From NCBI GenBank assembly GCA_009760855.2, contig WPIO01000046.1, positions 390,001 through 454,000 of the forward strand: a stretch of DNA of 64,000 nt. Reading direction: 5' to 3'. The notes below the pieces were generated by a model. It saw only the letters and a list, made by a program, of their open reading frames with translations. It was not told where the DNA came from and did no database searches. The position numbers and the translations under genes are program-made. Positions 44,924 through 57,712 of the stretch are shown piece after piece. Source of the DNA: Cristatella mucedo (taxonomy: Eukaryota > Bryozoa > Phylactolaemata > Cristatellidae). The number at the start of each line of letters is the position of its first letter. The first letter of the stretch is position 1.

Positions 44924-45254
44924 AATCGCCTGTGAATATTAGACTGCAGCCGACTGCAGTTCGGGCGGCACAGGCCTCCTCTTTTCTCTTCCTTCTCCTT
45001 CGCCGCCCGACAAGCGCACTGCTCACTTCGCTCGCTCGCGGACGTGGATCGAACTACGTGCGTACAAAAAATCTATCGCTGGCGAGCTGTAGAAAAGTCT
45101 CATATTCTACACTCCTAATAGACGCAAGCTCAAGGAGAGCAGTGGTTGCGAATGACAATAAATAAATAAAAATATATATATGCAATAATTTGTTCAAATA
45201 TTCAAAATATAAGTTATGTATATATATATTCATAAATATGTGTTCGCCGAAATA

Positions 45255-45370
45255 TGTACTTCATCTCTATTCAGGCGCTTTACATGTCCCGCAGGGTTCG
45301 AGCCCCCATGACCTTGGTTATTGAAGGCATTAAACAAAGGTCGCTACATTGACACCTGATCCTTATGGCG
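45255..45370 (-). mobile_element. tRNA-headed SINE (family B), partial
   Basis: Minus strand: AACCAAGGTCATGGGGGCTC, GAACCCTGCGGGACATGTAA, then AGCGCCTGAATAGAGATGAA. Head and part of the tail are recognisable. Confidence 0.6.
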
Positions 45371-45694
45371 AGAGTATTCGGCGGGCTTTTAGGCGAGGCA
45401 CCGAAGGCACAGGCCGAAGGCGCGGCAGAGCGATGGTCGCGGAATGGGCTGCGACGGCGGCGATGGCGAGTAGCAGTTGCCGCAGCGCTTCCGGTCTGAC
45501 TTCGTCCGCGTGGCCCCGCTGACCGATCTCACGCACGAAGCTCGAGGTATACGGCCAGGGTCGCTGCTGTCGCGGTCAGCGAAACGTCGTCTTTCTCTGA
45601 CGATTAGTGAATAAGAACGCGATGAGCCAAGGAAGACGTATAAGATAAAATGGGAGTGAGGCCACAGCTCGGAAAGTTCAGGCTAATGTAATAC

Positions 45695-46212
45695 GATGTA
45701 TCGCCATATGAAAATCCACAAAGCGACAAAAACTGCGTGGGCGTTACGCAATAGAGTTTTTTTTGTATAGCGAACTCAAAGCCCGGGCGGCTGTCGGTAC
45801 GCGTTCGGTAGCCAATAAACTACGTCTCACGCAACAAAGAGAAAGTGAAAAGCATGGCTGTGGCAGGAGAGCAGCTGATGCAGCGAGTGGCACGGAAGTA
45901 GCAGCTCAGGAAGGCTGGAGAGGATGTGCCACAGTCGGCAGCAGGAGAGTAGATGTCGTGGCATAAAAAAGTGCGGAAGTGAGTTCCGAAGTCTAGGATC
46001 TGCAGAGCAAAAGCTTCTGTCGCCAACGGTGAATCGAACAGCTAATTTATTGTCCATTGAGGAGCCGCGGGTACGAAAAGGCTAAAACTGACCCTGCAGT
46101 TCAGCTAGGTATGAAGGAGCCAAGGTATGGCGGGCCAATGTGGGCGACAGAGCGCGCATTTTCGGCAATGCCTCCACTTTCTGCTCACGAGACCCCCCCA
46201 GTCCGTCGGTCG
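45695..46212 (-). mobile_element. LINE family-2 3' end
   Basis: Minus strand peptides AVRFTVGDRSFCSADPRLRN and LSCYFRATRCISCSPATAML, then FTFSLLRET. Its UTR matches 14778-15015 and its end (ATACATCGTATTACATT) matches the ACATT tail type. Confidence 0.75.
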
Positions 46213-46228
46213 AGCGGCATCAGTAGAT

Positions 46229-46351
46229 GCAGCGGCGGCAGAAGCAGCAGCAGCGGCAGAAGCAGCAGCAGCGGCAGCAGCAGCAGCAACAGCAACAGCA
46301 GCAGCAGCAGCAACAGCAACAGCAGCAGCGGTAGCAGCAGCAGCAGCGGCG
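46229..46351. repeat. (CAG)n-rich tract
   Basis: About 120 bp of CAG/CAA/CGG triplets. Reading frames give poly-Ala, poly-Ser or poly-Gln. No splice context found, so not called coding. Confidence 0.9.
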
Positions 46352-46852
46352 GCGGGACGGCGGCGCCGCCGGCGAGAGCAGAAATGGCCGAGCAGCGTGC
46401 GGCGTGGCTTTCAGTGCGATCGCTTTTAGGCGCCGGAAGCCGGACTTCGCTACATGACGGCTATCCCGGCGCAGCAGAATTAATAGGTGTCAATGCTCAC
46501 GAGGTCGCGAGACGCTGCCGCCGACAGCGCGACACCGAACCCGATACGGCGGCGCGCTTGGGGCGTGCACTCGCCGTCCCTTCGTTCGGAGCGTCGCGGC
46601 CCAGCGACTGAAGCGCAGCGCAGGACGCAGCTGCTAGTGGTTAGACCTTTCCATTCGACCGCGCGCTCTCGGTTACATCGACGAATTGAAGCCCCATTCC
46701 ACGACGGAGCTCGCAGAAAGCGCCGCCGCCGCCGTCGCCGCCGCCGCCAAGGAATTGAGGAGCTAGGAATTCGCCCTTTGACCGTTTGTTTTGAGCACGC
46801 GACTTGGGACTTCACCCTTCGTAGATGCTCGTTGGATACCGTAGTTATTCGC

Positions 46853-46901
46853 CCGACCGAGCGCCGCTGCGCCTCGTCCGGCGGCTGCGGCGCTCGGTCG
46901 G
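46853..46901. other. Perfect 15-bp inverted repeat
   Basis: CCGACCGAGCGCCGC (46853-46867) and its exact complement (46887-46901) around a 19-nt loop. Confidence 0.8.
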
Positions 46902-47309
46902 CTGCGATCAGACAGGTATAGAGAGTTGCCGAGTCGCGTTAAAAAAGGCCACGGCTGAAAATGCCACGGCTTTTGGGTAGCGACGCTTTTTATTTGGGTC
47001 TAGTCGAGCGTCTTTCACTAGCATCGTGAACGCGCTCGCTAGATTTGCCGCTTCCATTGCCAATCGCATTCGGACATTCGGATTGCCTCGCGCGCTAGCA
47101 GCGTCGAACACGAGTCTCCACGCGTCGTCGGCGGCGGCGGCGCTCTCCGTCGCTCTCCGTCGCCACCGCCGCCGCGAGTCCGTCGCATCAAGCGAGCGAG
47201 CACTGGTTTGTCGGTAGAAGAATCGTCTCCTAGATCCCGTGGCTGCATTCTAATCCCCGGCTGCCCGGGAGAAAGTCCGTCGAGTTTCTCGGGGTGAACA
47301 CGAACGAGG

Positions 47310-47371
47310 CTTGCTGGGCAGGCGCAGGTGCTTGCTGGGCAGAGGCAGGTGCTTGCTGGGCAGGGGCGGTG
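47310..47371. repeat. 21-bp tandem repeat, three units
   Basis: Unit CTTGCTGGGCAGNNGCAGGTG repeated at 47310, 47331 and 47352. Confidence 0.85.
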
Positions 47372-48582
47372 AGCAGTCCACACTCGACGAGGCTCCAACT
47401 TTTTTAATCCCTGCACGCGCTATAGCCACGCCGCCTGACGACACGTAGCGGTGACCGCTCGGAGAGACGCAAGCAGCAACCGAAATGACTTTCACTTATG
47501 CCAACCGGAGACGTGGGCTGCTGGTTCCAAAGACAGCAACGCATTGCTATTCAGTTCAGAATAGTAATTAGGATAAGTCAGTTTCTTTTATAGCCGGCTC
47601 TCCAAGGGTACCGAATCTCTAGACAAGTGCTATACAACGCTCTACAAGGTTAGAAATAACCAATTATCTCGCGAACTGAGCGGAGTGTCTGCGGGTAGAG
47701 AACGTGGTCCCAGCACGTGACAGTCGACTTGAAAAGTAAAAGAGAATTCGCGAAGAATCCTTTGCGCGAGACGGCGCATTTCGCACAGCCGCCGCCCACC
47801 GAGGGCCCACCGAGGGCCCATGCGGCAGGCATCTTTTTGGATCGCCCTTGCAGACGTCGTCAACACGCCGAGCGACGCTTGCACCTACGGACCGCTCGGC
47901 GTCTATTAGTTTTTGTCGTTTTGCCCGCAATAAGTCTTGCAACCGCCCTCAGGCAGCGAGGCGATCGAGCGCAGCTCGCTCGTTCGATCGTCTCGCTGCA
48001 CTAAGCCAGCTCTGCACTACTCTGCACTACTCTGCACTAAGCCAGCTCTGCATTAAGCCGAAAAAGGCGGCCGCAGAGGGCAGTAGAAGTTCGCAGCAGC
48101 AGCGGGGCGGGGAGCGGGAATGCCAGCAGTCGGCTGCAGTCGCTGAGCTGGAGCTGAACCGGAGAGCTGGCCGGCTTCTATTTCCTGGCGCCTCGCAGCT
48201 CGCGCCTTAGCTCTGAGCCCGCCAGCTCTGTGCGCGCTCAGACACCTCGACGTCGGCGACACATCGCGACAGTCAACGTCGTCGCGGCAGTCTAGTGCAG
48301 ACCTCGGAGGAGGAGGTACAGTCGGAAACCGCTGGGCTCTCTGCCTCGAGCTCAGCCTGCGGTAATGAGAGGGGCGGGGCTCCCCATTAGGACACGGTCG
48401 TTTGGGCACACATGGCCTCGCTTACCTCGCCCAGCAGAGGGGCGAATGTCGCTGTTGGAGTCATCAATTTTTATCCTGGCACTGCTATTCCGAGCGCTAG
48501 GCTGGGTTTGTACGGTGACTGACTTGCACTCACAGATGTTCGGGGAGCAACATGAGCAACATGATGGTCGAGCATCATCAAG

Positions 48583-48584
<2 letters not shown>

Positions 48585-48621
<37 letters not shown>
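48585..48621. repeat. (AGC)n microsatellite
   Basis: About 12 AGC units, just upstream of SINE A copy 2. Confidence 0.95.
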
Positions 48622-48623
<2 letters not shown>

Positions 48624-48666
48624 AAGAGGCTGGAGGAAAAGCACTCAATGTTGAATTAATTCTGCA

Positions 48667-48832
48667 GGCCGTGATGGACCAGGAAGTAATGTGCTCGCTC
48701 TTCACGACCGAGGTCTTAGGTTCGAATCCTGCAGTTGGGCGATCCTTTATTGCCAACTGAATGCTGCAGTGATAGCCGATGAGGCTCTTCTGACGCTATA
48801 CAAACGAGGCTGTTAAATCAGCTAAGACTCAG
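48667..48832 (+). mobile_element. tRNA-derived SINE, family A, copy 2
   Basis: CCGTGATGGACCAGG head, TCTTCACGACCGAGGTC, GGTTCGAATCCTGC box B, TTTATTGCCAACTG, GATGAGGCTCTTCTGACGCT, and the 3' end GAGGCTGTTAAATCAGCT. All blocks are shared in order with 17363-17515. Confidence 0.78.
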
Positions 48833-49700
48833 CAGACACACGATGTCTGCCCTGCCTCCCCTCAATGTCAAGTGCACTCCCACAGTCAGCACCAGGCTGG
48901 AGCAAGTCGTCATATCAACGAAAAGCAGCACAGTGCGAGCTGCATGGTCTGACAGTGCAGAGGATGAGTACCTGCTTTGCTGAGAGGCTGAGCCTAAGGA
49001 ACACGGGTAACTGCAGCAGCTACACCACGTGATTGCTTTGCTAGACTAGCCACTGCCACGAATCAGAGACACAGCCTGAATTACGCCAAGAACGGACCAG
49101 ATCTTAACCTTGCCAGGGGCAGCCAATGATAGAAAGGGTGAAGGTCGGTCTAACTTGGAGGGGCCAGGACCTTCTGGCTGCAAGTCCTCAACCCATTCCG
49201 CCGGTTAGCATGCTTTTTTCAATGCGCGAATTTTGAGGTCACGGTTTCTTGAAAATAATCACATCTAGGAGTGGCTGGGTAGGAGTGCTCAGCCAAACAG
49301 GAAGTCGGGTATTCCGAGGAACACACTTTCAATCCACAGTCGACAGGTGTCCGAGAGTCTGGCAGAACCCTAAAGAAGCAGAAACAGAACCCAGAAGCCT
49401 AAAAAAAATCCAATCGTGTTCTAAGTGGCCAGGAATGATACTAAGCCAACTCGGCATGTCAATAAAAAAAGAGCCGAAGCGGAGGTTCTTCATTAATCAA
49501 TGAACAATAAGCAGAGCTGGCTTTTGGTACTGGAATGCTGCTGCTGATAGACCTACCTTCAATCAGCACCTCCCGAAAGTATATCTATGACGAGCGGCAG
49601 AACCAGGATTCTCATCTGAAAGGAAGGCCTGGACATTTTTATGTAGGAGGCTGAAGACCCGGAAGATTTTCGTGTTGGCAGGGCTGGACCAAAAATTACG
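48833..49700. other. Gene-free stretch
   Basis: No gene or repeat family recognised. The 84-aa frame at 49249-49503 has no known similarity. Confidence 0.4.
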
Positions 49701-49703
49701 GAT

Positions 49704-49815
49704 AGTAATGATGATAATGATAATGCACTTGATAAAGCGCCCTCAGAGAACCCAATCTCTCTCTAGGCGCTTTACATTTGCTGCAAAGGGAAATGCAAAT
49801 GAACGGTACGGAGAA
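49704..49815 (-). mobile_element. LINE family-1 tail fragment
   Basis: ATAATGCACTTGATAAAGCG, CTCTCTAGGCGCTTTACATT and AAAGGGAAATGCAAATGAA. Terminal piece only. Confidence 0.85.
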
Positions 49816-50880
49816 ACTGTATGAAAAAATCACACAGTGCTTAGTCGACACGCAGCTCGGCCGCTGCTTACTAAGGATCTCGGCCTCAGCGGTCGTCCTC
49901 GTGTGGTGTGGGTGAAGGGTTTGGGGGAGTCTAGTCAAAGCATTAGAACGGGAACTAGTTTCCGATTGTCCGAGACAGCGATGTCGATGGAAGGTTCTCG
50001 CCCGACGCCGTGCCGTGCCGCGAAGCGAGTTGTGGATAGCCGAAAGTCTTTGATCAGCCGCCGAGCTAGCACTCTGGCACACCTCTGGTGCACGCCTCGA
50101 TATTTACTTTTCATCAAGTACAAGTGCAAATTAAGCAAATCTCCGGCACGTCTTGGCAGGCCGGCATGCCGTTCGTGCACCGGGAGACGCAGAATCTCAG
50201 AGGATCTCGCCTCGGGCGACGAGCGGCAATGAATCAGTGATATACATCTACTCTGGCACTAATTTGAGCACGGGCAAATGGGTACCGATCACTGAACTAC
50301 CTGTTGACATTACTGTCTCGAAAATGCTTAATCGCGGGTAATGAAGCATTGTGCTACCAAACTGCAATTGGAGATCGGCCGCCGCAAAAGAGGACGATAA
50401 ACAATGAGCCGGGCCGCCAGCGGCCGCCGGTGTGCCGAGCAAGCCGCACTGCCGAGCCTCTCCTGCCCTGAGAGCCGCGGCTGTCGAGAGGAGCTAATTT
50501 GCATTCAGCTGTCCCCTACTCGGGGCACTTGTTTAGTGGCCCGTGCTGGATGGCTGAGAGGCCGTTGGTCATGAGAACCGTTAGCCGACACGGGGTACGG
50601 TAGCCCGCTGGCTGAGCCTTGCCTGGCAGATTCGACCCATTATTTACTAGCACTCGTGGCAGGCTCAAGCAATCTCGGAAAAACAACACGAGTTGACCGC
50701 AGTGTGACACAGGCTGGCCAAGCAGAAGCTAGCTAGCGAGCTTGGCAGGACAGGCTAGGGCGACACAAGACAGCCGGTCACCAGGTGAAAGACAAACTGG
50801 GTTGTCGCTGGCGCAGCACAAAGCCAGCGAGAGCTGGCAAGGACGAACGGGATTCCCGGAAAATGGTAGTAGTAAAGAGA
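49816..50880. other. Gene-free stretch
   Basis: Only short frames without recognisable similarity (131 aa at most). Confidence 0.4.
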
Positions 50881-50884
50881 GGGG

Positions 50885-50887
<3 letters not shown>

Positions 50888-50976
<89 letters not shown>
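50888..50976. repeat. (GA)n microsatellite
   Basis: About 90 bp of GA. Confidence 0.97.
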
Positions 50977-50980
<4 letters not shown>

Positions 50981-51458
50981 TGATAGGGATGCGAGTCAGA
51001 GGAAAGAGTGAATTACTGGTGGAGCAGGCGAGAAGAAGTTAAAGAGACCGGTCGGCAGCGCGTCAGCGTGCCGACATTGGGGAGGGAGGGGGAATAGCAA
51101 ATAGAGCGCCACGCGAAGTTTAACTCCTCCTCGTCCCAGTTCGAGCTCTAGCCGACTCTGGCTATAGCTGTAACTGTAGGCGGTTTACGTAACTGCAACT
51201 GAAGAAAGATACGTAGAACGCCTAAGCACAGCCCTAGACTTAGGCGTCAGCGCTGGGCATACGGCAGATGATGAAAGATACGGCGGCCGGTAGTCCATGC
51301 CCTGGCCAGGGTTCTCTGTCTGTCTGTCTGGCTGGGCTGCTAGCCTCTTGCCCAGCTAGCAGCCAGACTGCAGCACTGTCTCTTTGTTCATTCTTGTCTC
51401 TCTCCACGGCCGCCTACCTCCCCCCCTGTCACTTTCCAACATGGCCCCGTGTTGATTG

Positions 51459-51460
<2 letters not shown>

Positions 51461-51533
<73 letters not shown>

Positions 51534-51536
51534 GCA

Positions 51537-51586
<50 letters not shown>

Positions 51587-51599
51587 CTCTCTCTCTCTC
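51461..51599. repeat. (CA)n-(CGCA)n-(CA)n-(CT)n compound microsatellite
   Basis: CA repeats, then a run of CGCA units (about 51528-51556), then CA and CT. Confidence 0.97.
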
Positions 51600-53735
51600 G
51601 TCACCCTTTCTGATCTCGGCGCTGCATTGCAGTGGCAGGCTTCCTTATATTACCCGTTTGCATTGCAGCCAGCTTGCTTGCTGCCGGTCTTCTCACTGAG
51701 CAAGGAGGTTTGTCCACCCCGAGCCTGTCGACTTGTTGCTGGGTGGCCCCACCGAGCCAGCGAGCCATGGGGCGAGCTCAGCGGTCACTTTCGGCAGTCC
51801 CCAAGTCAAGATGCCCGGTCGCATGCACGCATGAGTGCTTGCGTGCCCAGCTCTGCCTGAACTGAGAGCTCATAGAATTTTCGCCAAAAGTCTCTCTATC
51901 GTCTCGACCGAGCAGAGCAAGCCCAACACAAAGCCCCCCTGTCAAGTGAGGAGGGCACGGCCGATCTGCGCGAGCATGAGGTCCTCGAGGTTCTCTGGTA
52001 CTGGAGGTCAGGACCTGGTCCTGACCTTGGTCCCATAGCCCTTGCTCGAACTGCACCAGGAGGTGTGCACCAAGGGCGACGAGCGAGGTGTGCAGTGCCA
52101 TCATGGCGTGCCCATCGAGCGCAACCCTGCAACCCTCACGTGGTTGGCTGCCTAGGACAAGGTCGAGCTTTGGGCTCTCCCTGGCTTTATTCAGGGCTCT
52201 GACCTCTGACCCTGCAAGCAGCAGGACTCGGATTCGTCCGTCGTACGTGCAGCAGCGGTGCACACAGCGCCCACACTCTGACTCGCCCACGCCCATGAGA
52301 GCAAGACACAAGGGCATCTGCGAGTTCAACCCGCCTAAAAGAACTCGCGAACAAGTACATGCGTACAGTACAGGCAGGCAAGTGAGTAGGCACGTGCAGG
52401 TGTCGTACACCCAAGCGTGGCCCTCATGGGAAAGGGTCGGTACAAGCGATTACTGGCACATGTAGAAAACAGGTAGCTCTGCGCAGATGACACATGCATG
52501 CACACAATGAGAGCGTGCTTCAAACGTGTCGCCAAGACGACCGTGACCGATCTGAGCACGCATCAAAGCTCTCACCATATCGAAGCTTCCAAATGTTCCC
52601 ATTGAAGCACAGCAGCTACAGCCGGAAGCCGCTGAAGGATCCTGGGGCAGCGGCGACGGCTCTGCACCGCCGCCGATGCCTGGCCGAGGGGCATGCAGAC
52701 GCCACCGAAATGCCACACCACCCTGCTACCCCGCAGCCGGCTGATGACTGGCCGCAGTAAATGTGGCACTGTGTCGCTAAGCTTTACGCTATCTGAGGTG
52801 TTGCCCACACCCTGCGCCGCCTTCGCTGCCCGCTAGCTATACCGCTATGTCCCCTGTCCCCGGGGCGCCAGGAGAAGCTCGGTCGGGCCAAACCGAGCCG
52901 TCAGTTCGGGGGCGAGGGAGACAATAAGAACAATTAAGTGTGCCACTGCCACTTAGACAGCAATCATGCTTTCCAACGGTCCTCGGCGTGCGAGGTGTCA
53001 GTGCTGCCGTGAGTGCTGATGCGAGAGGGGCGGGGCACAGCCAAGCTGGCGAATCGGCACCGGCCGCACCACCACCACCGGAAAGCCGCCATAGATCACA
53101 CGGTCAGCTGCGGGCGGCAAATCTGCGGCAGCGATTCTGCTCAGGCAGAGGCATCGAGACCCGCTTTCGGCAGCGAATGCAGCCGGCGGCTTTTGGGGGT
53201 CACAGCCGACTTTGCCTCGCACAGGTGCCACTGCTGCTACTGGCACTAACGAAAAACTGGCTGGCACACAGAGTGCACAGGAGACCTAACCCCCCCCCCC
53301 CCCCCGCAGAGCAGAATAAATTCTTGGGGGGCTGCAGAGGAACTCGAGCAGCACTGCGATTCGGATGCTTGAGATCTCTCTCACATAAGTATCTCGTAAG
53401 TACATTTGGATGAGAACATATGTAACAGGCATCCAATTAATAAAGGGCCTTGTAGTTGAAGCTAGCAATCGCGAGTACAGGCTGGGTGTGGATTCTCCTT
53501 CCAGTGAGGAGCAGAAGGTCTCTGCAACCTCAAATTTAAAATTACCCTTCACTGGATCTACAACTGCGATCTTTTTGCAAAAGAGTAAAAAGAATGACGG
53601 TTGAGTTCAGCAACTACCCCATTCAGCTATTCAAAGAGCTCGCCGAGGTACGATTGGGCTAGGCCTAAAATGACAGCACTATCAATGCTCTCTCTCTCGT
53701 CAACACATAACCATCGCTTGTGGATTATTTCCTCT
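51600..53735. other. Gene-free stretch with longer open frames
   Basis: A 210-aa minus-strand frame (52410-51778) and a 157-aa plus-strand frame (52940-53413) exist, but neither resembles a known family and neither has supporting splice or start context. A poly-C tract lies near 53290. Confidence 0.35.
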
Positions 53736-53739
53736 TCAG

Positions 53740-53828
53740 TTACCGTTACAGCACCCTGAGAGATGTTATTCTCTTCACATGTTTTAAATATGCCACAGGG
53801 CTCACACCCACGACCTAGGTGGTTAAAG
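53740..53828 (-). mobile_element. SINE family B fragment
   Basis: Minus strand: TAACCACCTAGGTCGTGGGT, GTGTGAGCCCTGTGGCATAT, then AAAACATGTGAAGAGAATAA and CTCTCAGGGTGCT. Head boundary and tail partly preserved; it abuts a (CT)n tract. Confidence 0.5.
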
Positions 53829-53836
53829 ACCCCTGT

Positions 53837-53856
53837 CTCTCTCTCTCCCTCTCTCT

Positions 53857-53914
<58 letters not shown>

Positions 53915-54040
53915 CTCTTTGCCTGCCTATCTATCTGTCTGTCTGTCTGTCTTTCTCTCGTTCTCTCTCTCCCTCTCCCTCTCTCTCTCTCCCTCTCTAT
54001 CTCTCTCACTACCCCTCTCTCTCTCTCTCCCTCTCTCTCT

Positions 54041-54072
<32 letters not shown>

Positions 54073-54155
54073 GTCTATCCATTTCACTGTCTGTCTGTCT
54101 GTGTCTATCTCTGCCTATCTATCTCTGCCCCTGTCTGTCTATGTCTCTGTCTCTC
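53837..54155. repeat. CT-rich microsatellite complex
   Basis: CT, GTCT and CTAT units over about 320 bp. Confidence 0.95.
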
Positions 54156-54924
54156 TCGTAAGGGAAGCTCCTATCTTATGGTTGGTGGAGGCTTTGCAAG
54201 ACTACTTGTCTGCAAAGGAACTGGCTAGTACACACCTATGAGCCGCTGCAGAAGCTTCTTCGTTAGTGGCAGCGTGTGACAGCTCCATGCAATCAGTTGC
54301 AACTATGAGGGTGACGTTGTGGTGGAGCGGAGAATCTTCTCTAAACATATCCAGCAATTCGGATGAGCCACAGACAGCGCACATCTGGCACTGCCTGCTC
54401 ATGCTATGCAAGCCATGGTCTCAGAATCGAGGACACTGGCAGCCGGTACGAATTGCATTTGCGCATGTGCATTTACAGCCTCTATACTCACATACACGTG
54501 ATGATTGCCGAGACGTGAAAAACGTAACTGCAGCTTAACGTAAAAAAAATGAAAAAATTGCCGATCTACTATTCCGTTTATGCAACACTGGTCATGTGCC
54601 CACTCACAATTCGCAGGCAGCGATCAAGACGGTGCCCTGCTACAAATTGCACATGGCTCAAAACTCAGCTTTGGTTTAGTAGATTGCATTAGCCATAGGA
54701 AGCAGCTCTTGCTCAAGCTCAGCTTCGGGAGTTGCCTAGTGGCAGAGTTCAGCTTTGTGTTTATGTTGCAGCATCGGTTCTATCTGTCATCTTGTACTCT
54801 GAAGTAACAGGCTTTGCAATGTTGTGAATGACGTGTTCATCACAGAATGTGCAGAATGCTGTGGGCAGAGGCTTCAATCTGTTCCTCGAAGCATTCGCTG
54901 TGTCCTGGTGAGTTGTTCTTTATG

Positions 54925-55050
54925 TGCTCACACACACTGACGCTGTGCATGCTATCACTAACCAATTTGACATGTTTTCTTTACAGCATATTTAAAATGT
55001 CTAGAAAGCGATTTAGTTCTCTTCTGAGGGCACCGTACACAGTTATTAGT
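54925..55050 (+). mobile_element. LINE family-1 tail fragment
   Basis: GACGCTGTGCATGCTATCAC, TCTAGAAAGCGATTTAGTTC, then TTATTA: UTR and tail of a diverged copy. Confidence 0.65.
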
Positions 55051-55539
55051 TTCGTCCTCTTTTTCTTCTTCTCAGTGTCATGTGTCAGAGTCAGCAGGAG
55101 ATAATGTGCAGAAATGTCGTTCCATTATAATTGTGGAAGTAAGGTCAACAGTCTAGATCTTGCATAGTTTCTATCACAAATAGTCTCTAGACGAAAGTAC
55201 AGAACAAGTAATTCATTGGCTATAGATAAAACGAGGGCAATAATTTCAAACTACAGAGCGGCAGGATGCCGGCTGCCATGACATAGAATATTGGAAAACA
55301 ATCTCGCCTGGAGCTAGCAGTAATGATCCTACGACGACCCTGGGGTCGCATGTGCTGTGCTTCAACCGATTGAATTATTGCAATTGCAGTTATTTCGGTG
55401 TCCAACGTAGGAATTTCAACCCTCGTGTTTAACACTGTATGGCTGAAAGTGCATGCCTATAGTTTCAAACGTTGCCAAGCTGCAGCCATTGTGCCTGCTG
55501 CGGTCGGCTACCGGAGTGTGCGATCCTCCTCTGCACAAC

Positions 55540-56600
55540 TTACTCGAGTTCTGGTAAGTAGGGGAACCCTTAAGAGTGCTCCACAGCGTCCTCGGCAACC
55601 GTGAATTCGCTCCTGGAGGCTGAAACTGGTGCAGCAGTTCAGCTCAGGTATTAAGGAGCCGAGACATGGCGAGACTCTTGCATCAGAGAGACAATTTTGC
55701 TCCGTATGTGTTTGTCTACTCCGGATCGAATAGCAGCTCCCATGGCAAAGAAGACGCGTGGCTGAATCTCTTGGGTTTATTGAACGAAGATTGCAGCCAT
55801 GTTAATCATTAGCTGCAGCTACTAAAGGAATTTTTCATAGCTCAGAAAAAACCGCTGTATTCCAGTCTAGACAGTACTAGAGGGAACTAGTAAGATCTTT
55901 AGCCAGCCACCGCAGTAGGCGAGAGCATAGGTCGAAAATGACAATATCTTTTTAAGCGATCTTCTGAATGAAACTTTTAAATGGCTAGCAGTCTTTAAAC
56001 AAGAAATCTAAACTACGGGCACCTAACGACGCAATGATGTTTGCATTACAGCACCATCAGTTGGAGGAGCAAAGTCTTTTAGTCCAGCCGCACGATTACA
56101 GTTTCATTTGAATTGGAGTTCGGTTTTGTCATCGTTTAGTTCTAGAAATTTGATCGACATACAGGATTGAATTAGGCAAGCAGGCATCAGTCGCTGCAGC
56201 TGATTCCGATTGTCTAAATGACAAGCAGATCTAGTTGTCATCGACATAAATGTCACCGGCTGATGCCATGGGCTTATAGCACTTTTCCGAGAGGCCAAAC
56301 ATAAATGGAGAGCAGCAAAGGGTCGAGAACAGATCCTCGGGGAACTCTACGGGTACACGTCAGCTGGATGAGACCCGACCGCCGCATGGAATACAACTGG
56401 ATGTTAACGGGCAAGTACGATTCGAACCACCATGTCAGAGCTTTTTCATCCGCACAGAGCGTCATTCTCAATCGTTGAAGCAGTGTGCTCAATAGTGTCG
56501 GATAGTGATCGAGAATGCCGAACGCCGCCTACAGATCTAGCAGAACTAGGACAGTGATGTTGCCATCACGTTTCTGCACGGAATAGCTGCACTTTAAATT
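55540..56600 (-). mobile_element. LINE RT remnant, probably family 2
   Basis: Minus strand: FESYLPVNIQLYSMRRSG, then VPRGSVLDPLLLSIYVWPLG (RT box), then catalytic YVDD in a shifted frame near 56245, then FLELNDDKTELQFK. Downstream sequence near 55620-55700 matches the family-2 copy at 46.0-46.2 kb (CAGTTCAGCTNAGGTAT). Frameshifted, non-functional. Confidence 0.7.
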
Positions 56601-56659
56601 TTAGACAGTCTAGCGATATCACGACATCAATGAGAATATTTCTCTTTACCCCTCTCTCT

Positions 56660-57200
56660 TTCACTTTATCGGGTTTTTTGTCCCCCCTCTCTCTCTCTCT
56701 CTCTCTCCCTCACTCTCTCTCCTTCTATCTCTCGCCTCTCCCTCTATCTCTCGCTCTCTCTCTCCCCTCTTCCTCGCTCTCTCTCCCCCTCTCTCTCTCT
56801 CCTATCTTTCTCTCTATCTCCCCTCTCCATCGCTCTCTCCCTCTCTCTCTCTCTCCCTCTCTCTCCCTCTCTCTCCCCCTCTCTCTTGCTCTCTCTCCCT
56901 CTCTCCTTCGCTCTCTCTCCCTCTCTCCCTCACTTTTTCTCCCTCTCTCCCTCGCTCTTTCTCCCTCTATCTCTCGCTCTCTTGCTCTCTCTTTCCTCTT
57001 CCGCTCTCTCTCTCCCTCTCTCTCTCTCCCTCTCTCTCTCTCCCTCTCTCTCTCCCTCTCCCTCGGTCTCCCTCTCTCTCTCTCTCCTCTCCCTCGCTCT
57101 CCCTCTCTCTCCCCCCTCTCCCTCGCTCTCTCTTCCTTTCTCTCTCTCCCCTCTCCCTCGCTCTCTCTTCCTTTCTCTCTCTCTCTCTCTCCCTCTCACT
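56660..57200. repeat. CT-rich microsatellite complex, about 540 bp
   Basis: CTCTCC, CTCGCT and CT units. All Ser-Leu and Arg-Glu frames here are artefacts. Confidence 0.95.
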
Positions 57201-57655
57201 GTAGTTGCTGGTAGCATCATTGGATGGTGCTGATACCACCACGCTGCATATCAAGTTAGTCTTCATCGAGCAATGTGTCATGGCTCTAGACAATGAGTCA
57301 GCAGCTTTCTAGTAACTCCAACATGTCTTTCCACAGCAGCTGGAGGTATAGGTCAAAGATGGTATCTCCGTTGGACCGCAGACAAAAAGAGCATAAAGTG
57401 TGTGACGAATTCGCCAAGAAGTTGAACAGGACGGCAGTGGCGTGCGGCACGGAAAAGTTTCGTCGAAGCGGTTCGCTGCTTTCCGGGCAATTGCATGGCT
57501 GAAAACTGAGCAGCTGGTTCGGGCGCCCATAAAGAACTATGCTAAAATGGGCTGAATAATAACCTTCAAAGCCTACATCGTTGATGCTCATCTTGAAAAA
57601 ATAAAGCAGATCATGGGAGCTTACTCAAAGGAGCTCTTGGTGAGTGCTTTTACCT

Positions 57656-57712
57656 AGATATAGCATAGATATAGCATAGATATTGCATAGATATAGCATA
57701 GATATAGCATAG
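57656..57712. repeat. 11-bp tandem repeat, five units
   Basis: Unit AGATATAGCAT, five times in a row with one change (third unit). Confidence 0.9.

Noticed and set aside
46057..46611. Ser/Ala/Gln-rich ORF over the CAG tract as a gene
   Set aside because: The frame starts inside a LINE remnant, is open in two frames only because of the triplet repeat, and has no recognisable domain.
47310..47371. CRISPR-like repeat
   Set aside because: Three directly adjacent 21-bp units without spacers, in an animal genome: a simple tandem repeat.
51778..52410. 210-aa minus-strand ORF
   Set aside because: No recognisable family, no promoter or splice context, and a plus-strand frame is also open. Briefly compared with Sm-like proteins, but motif spacing does not fit.
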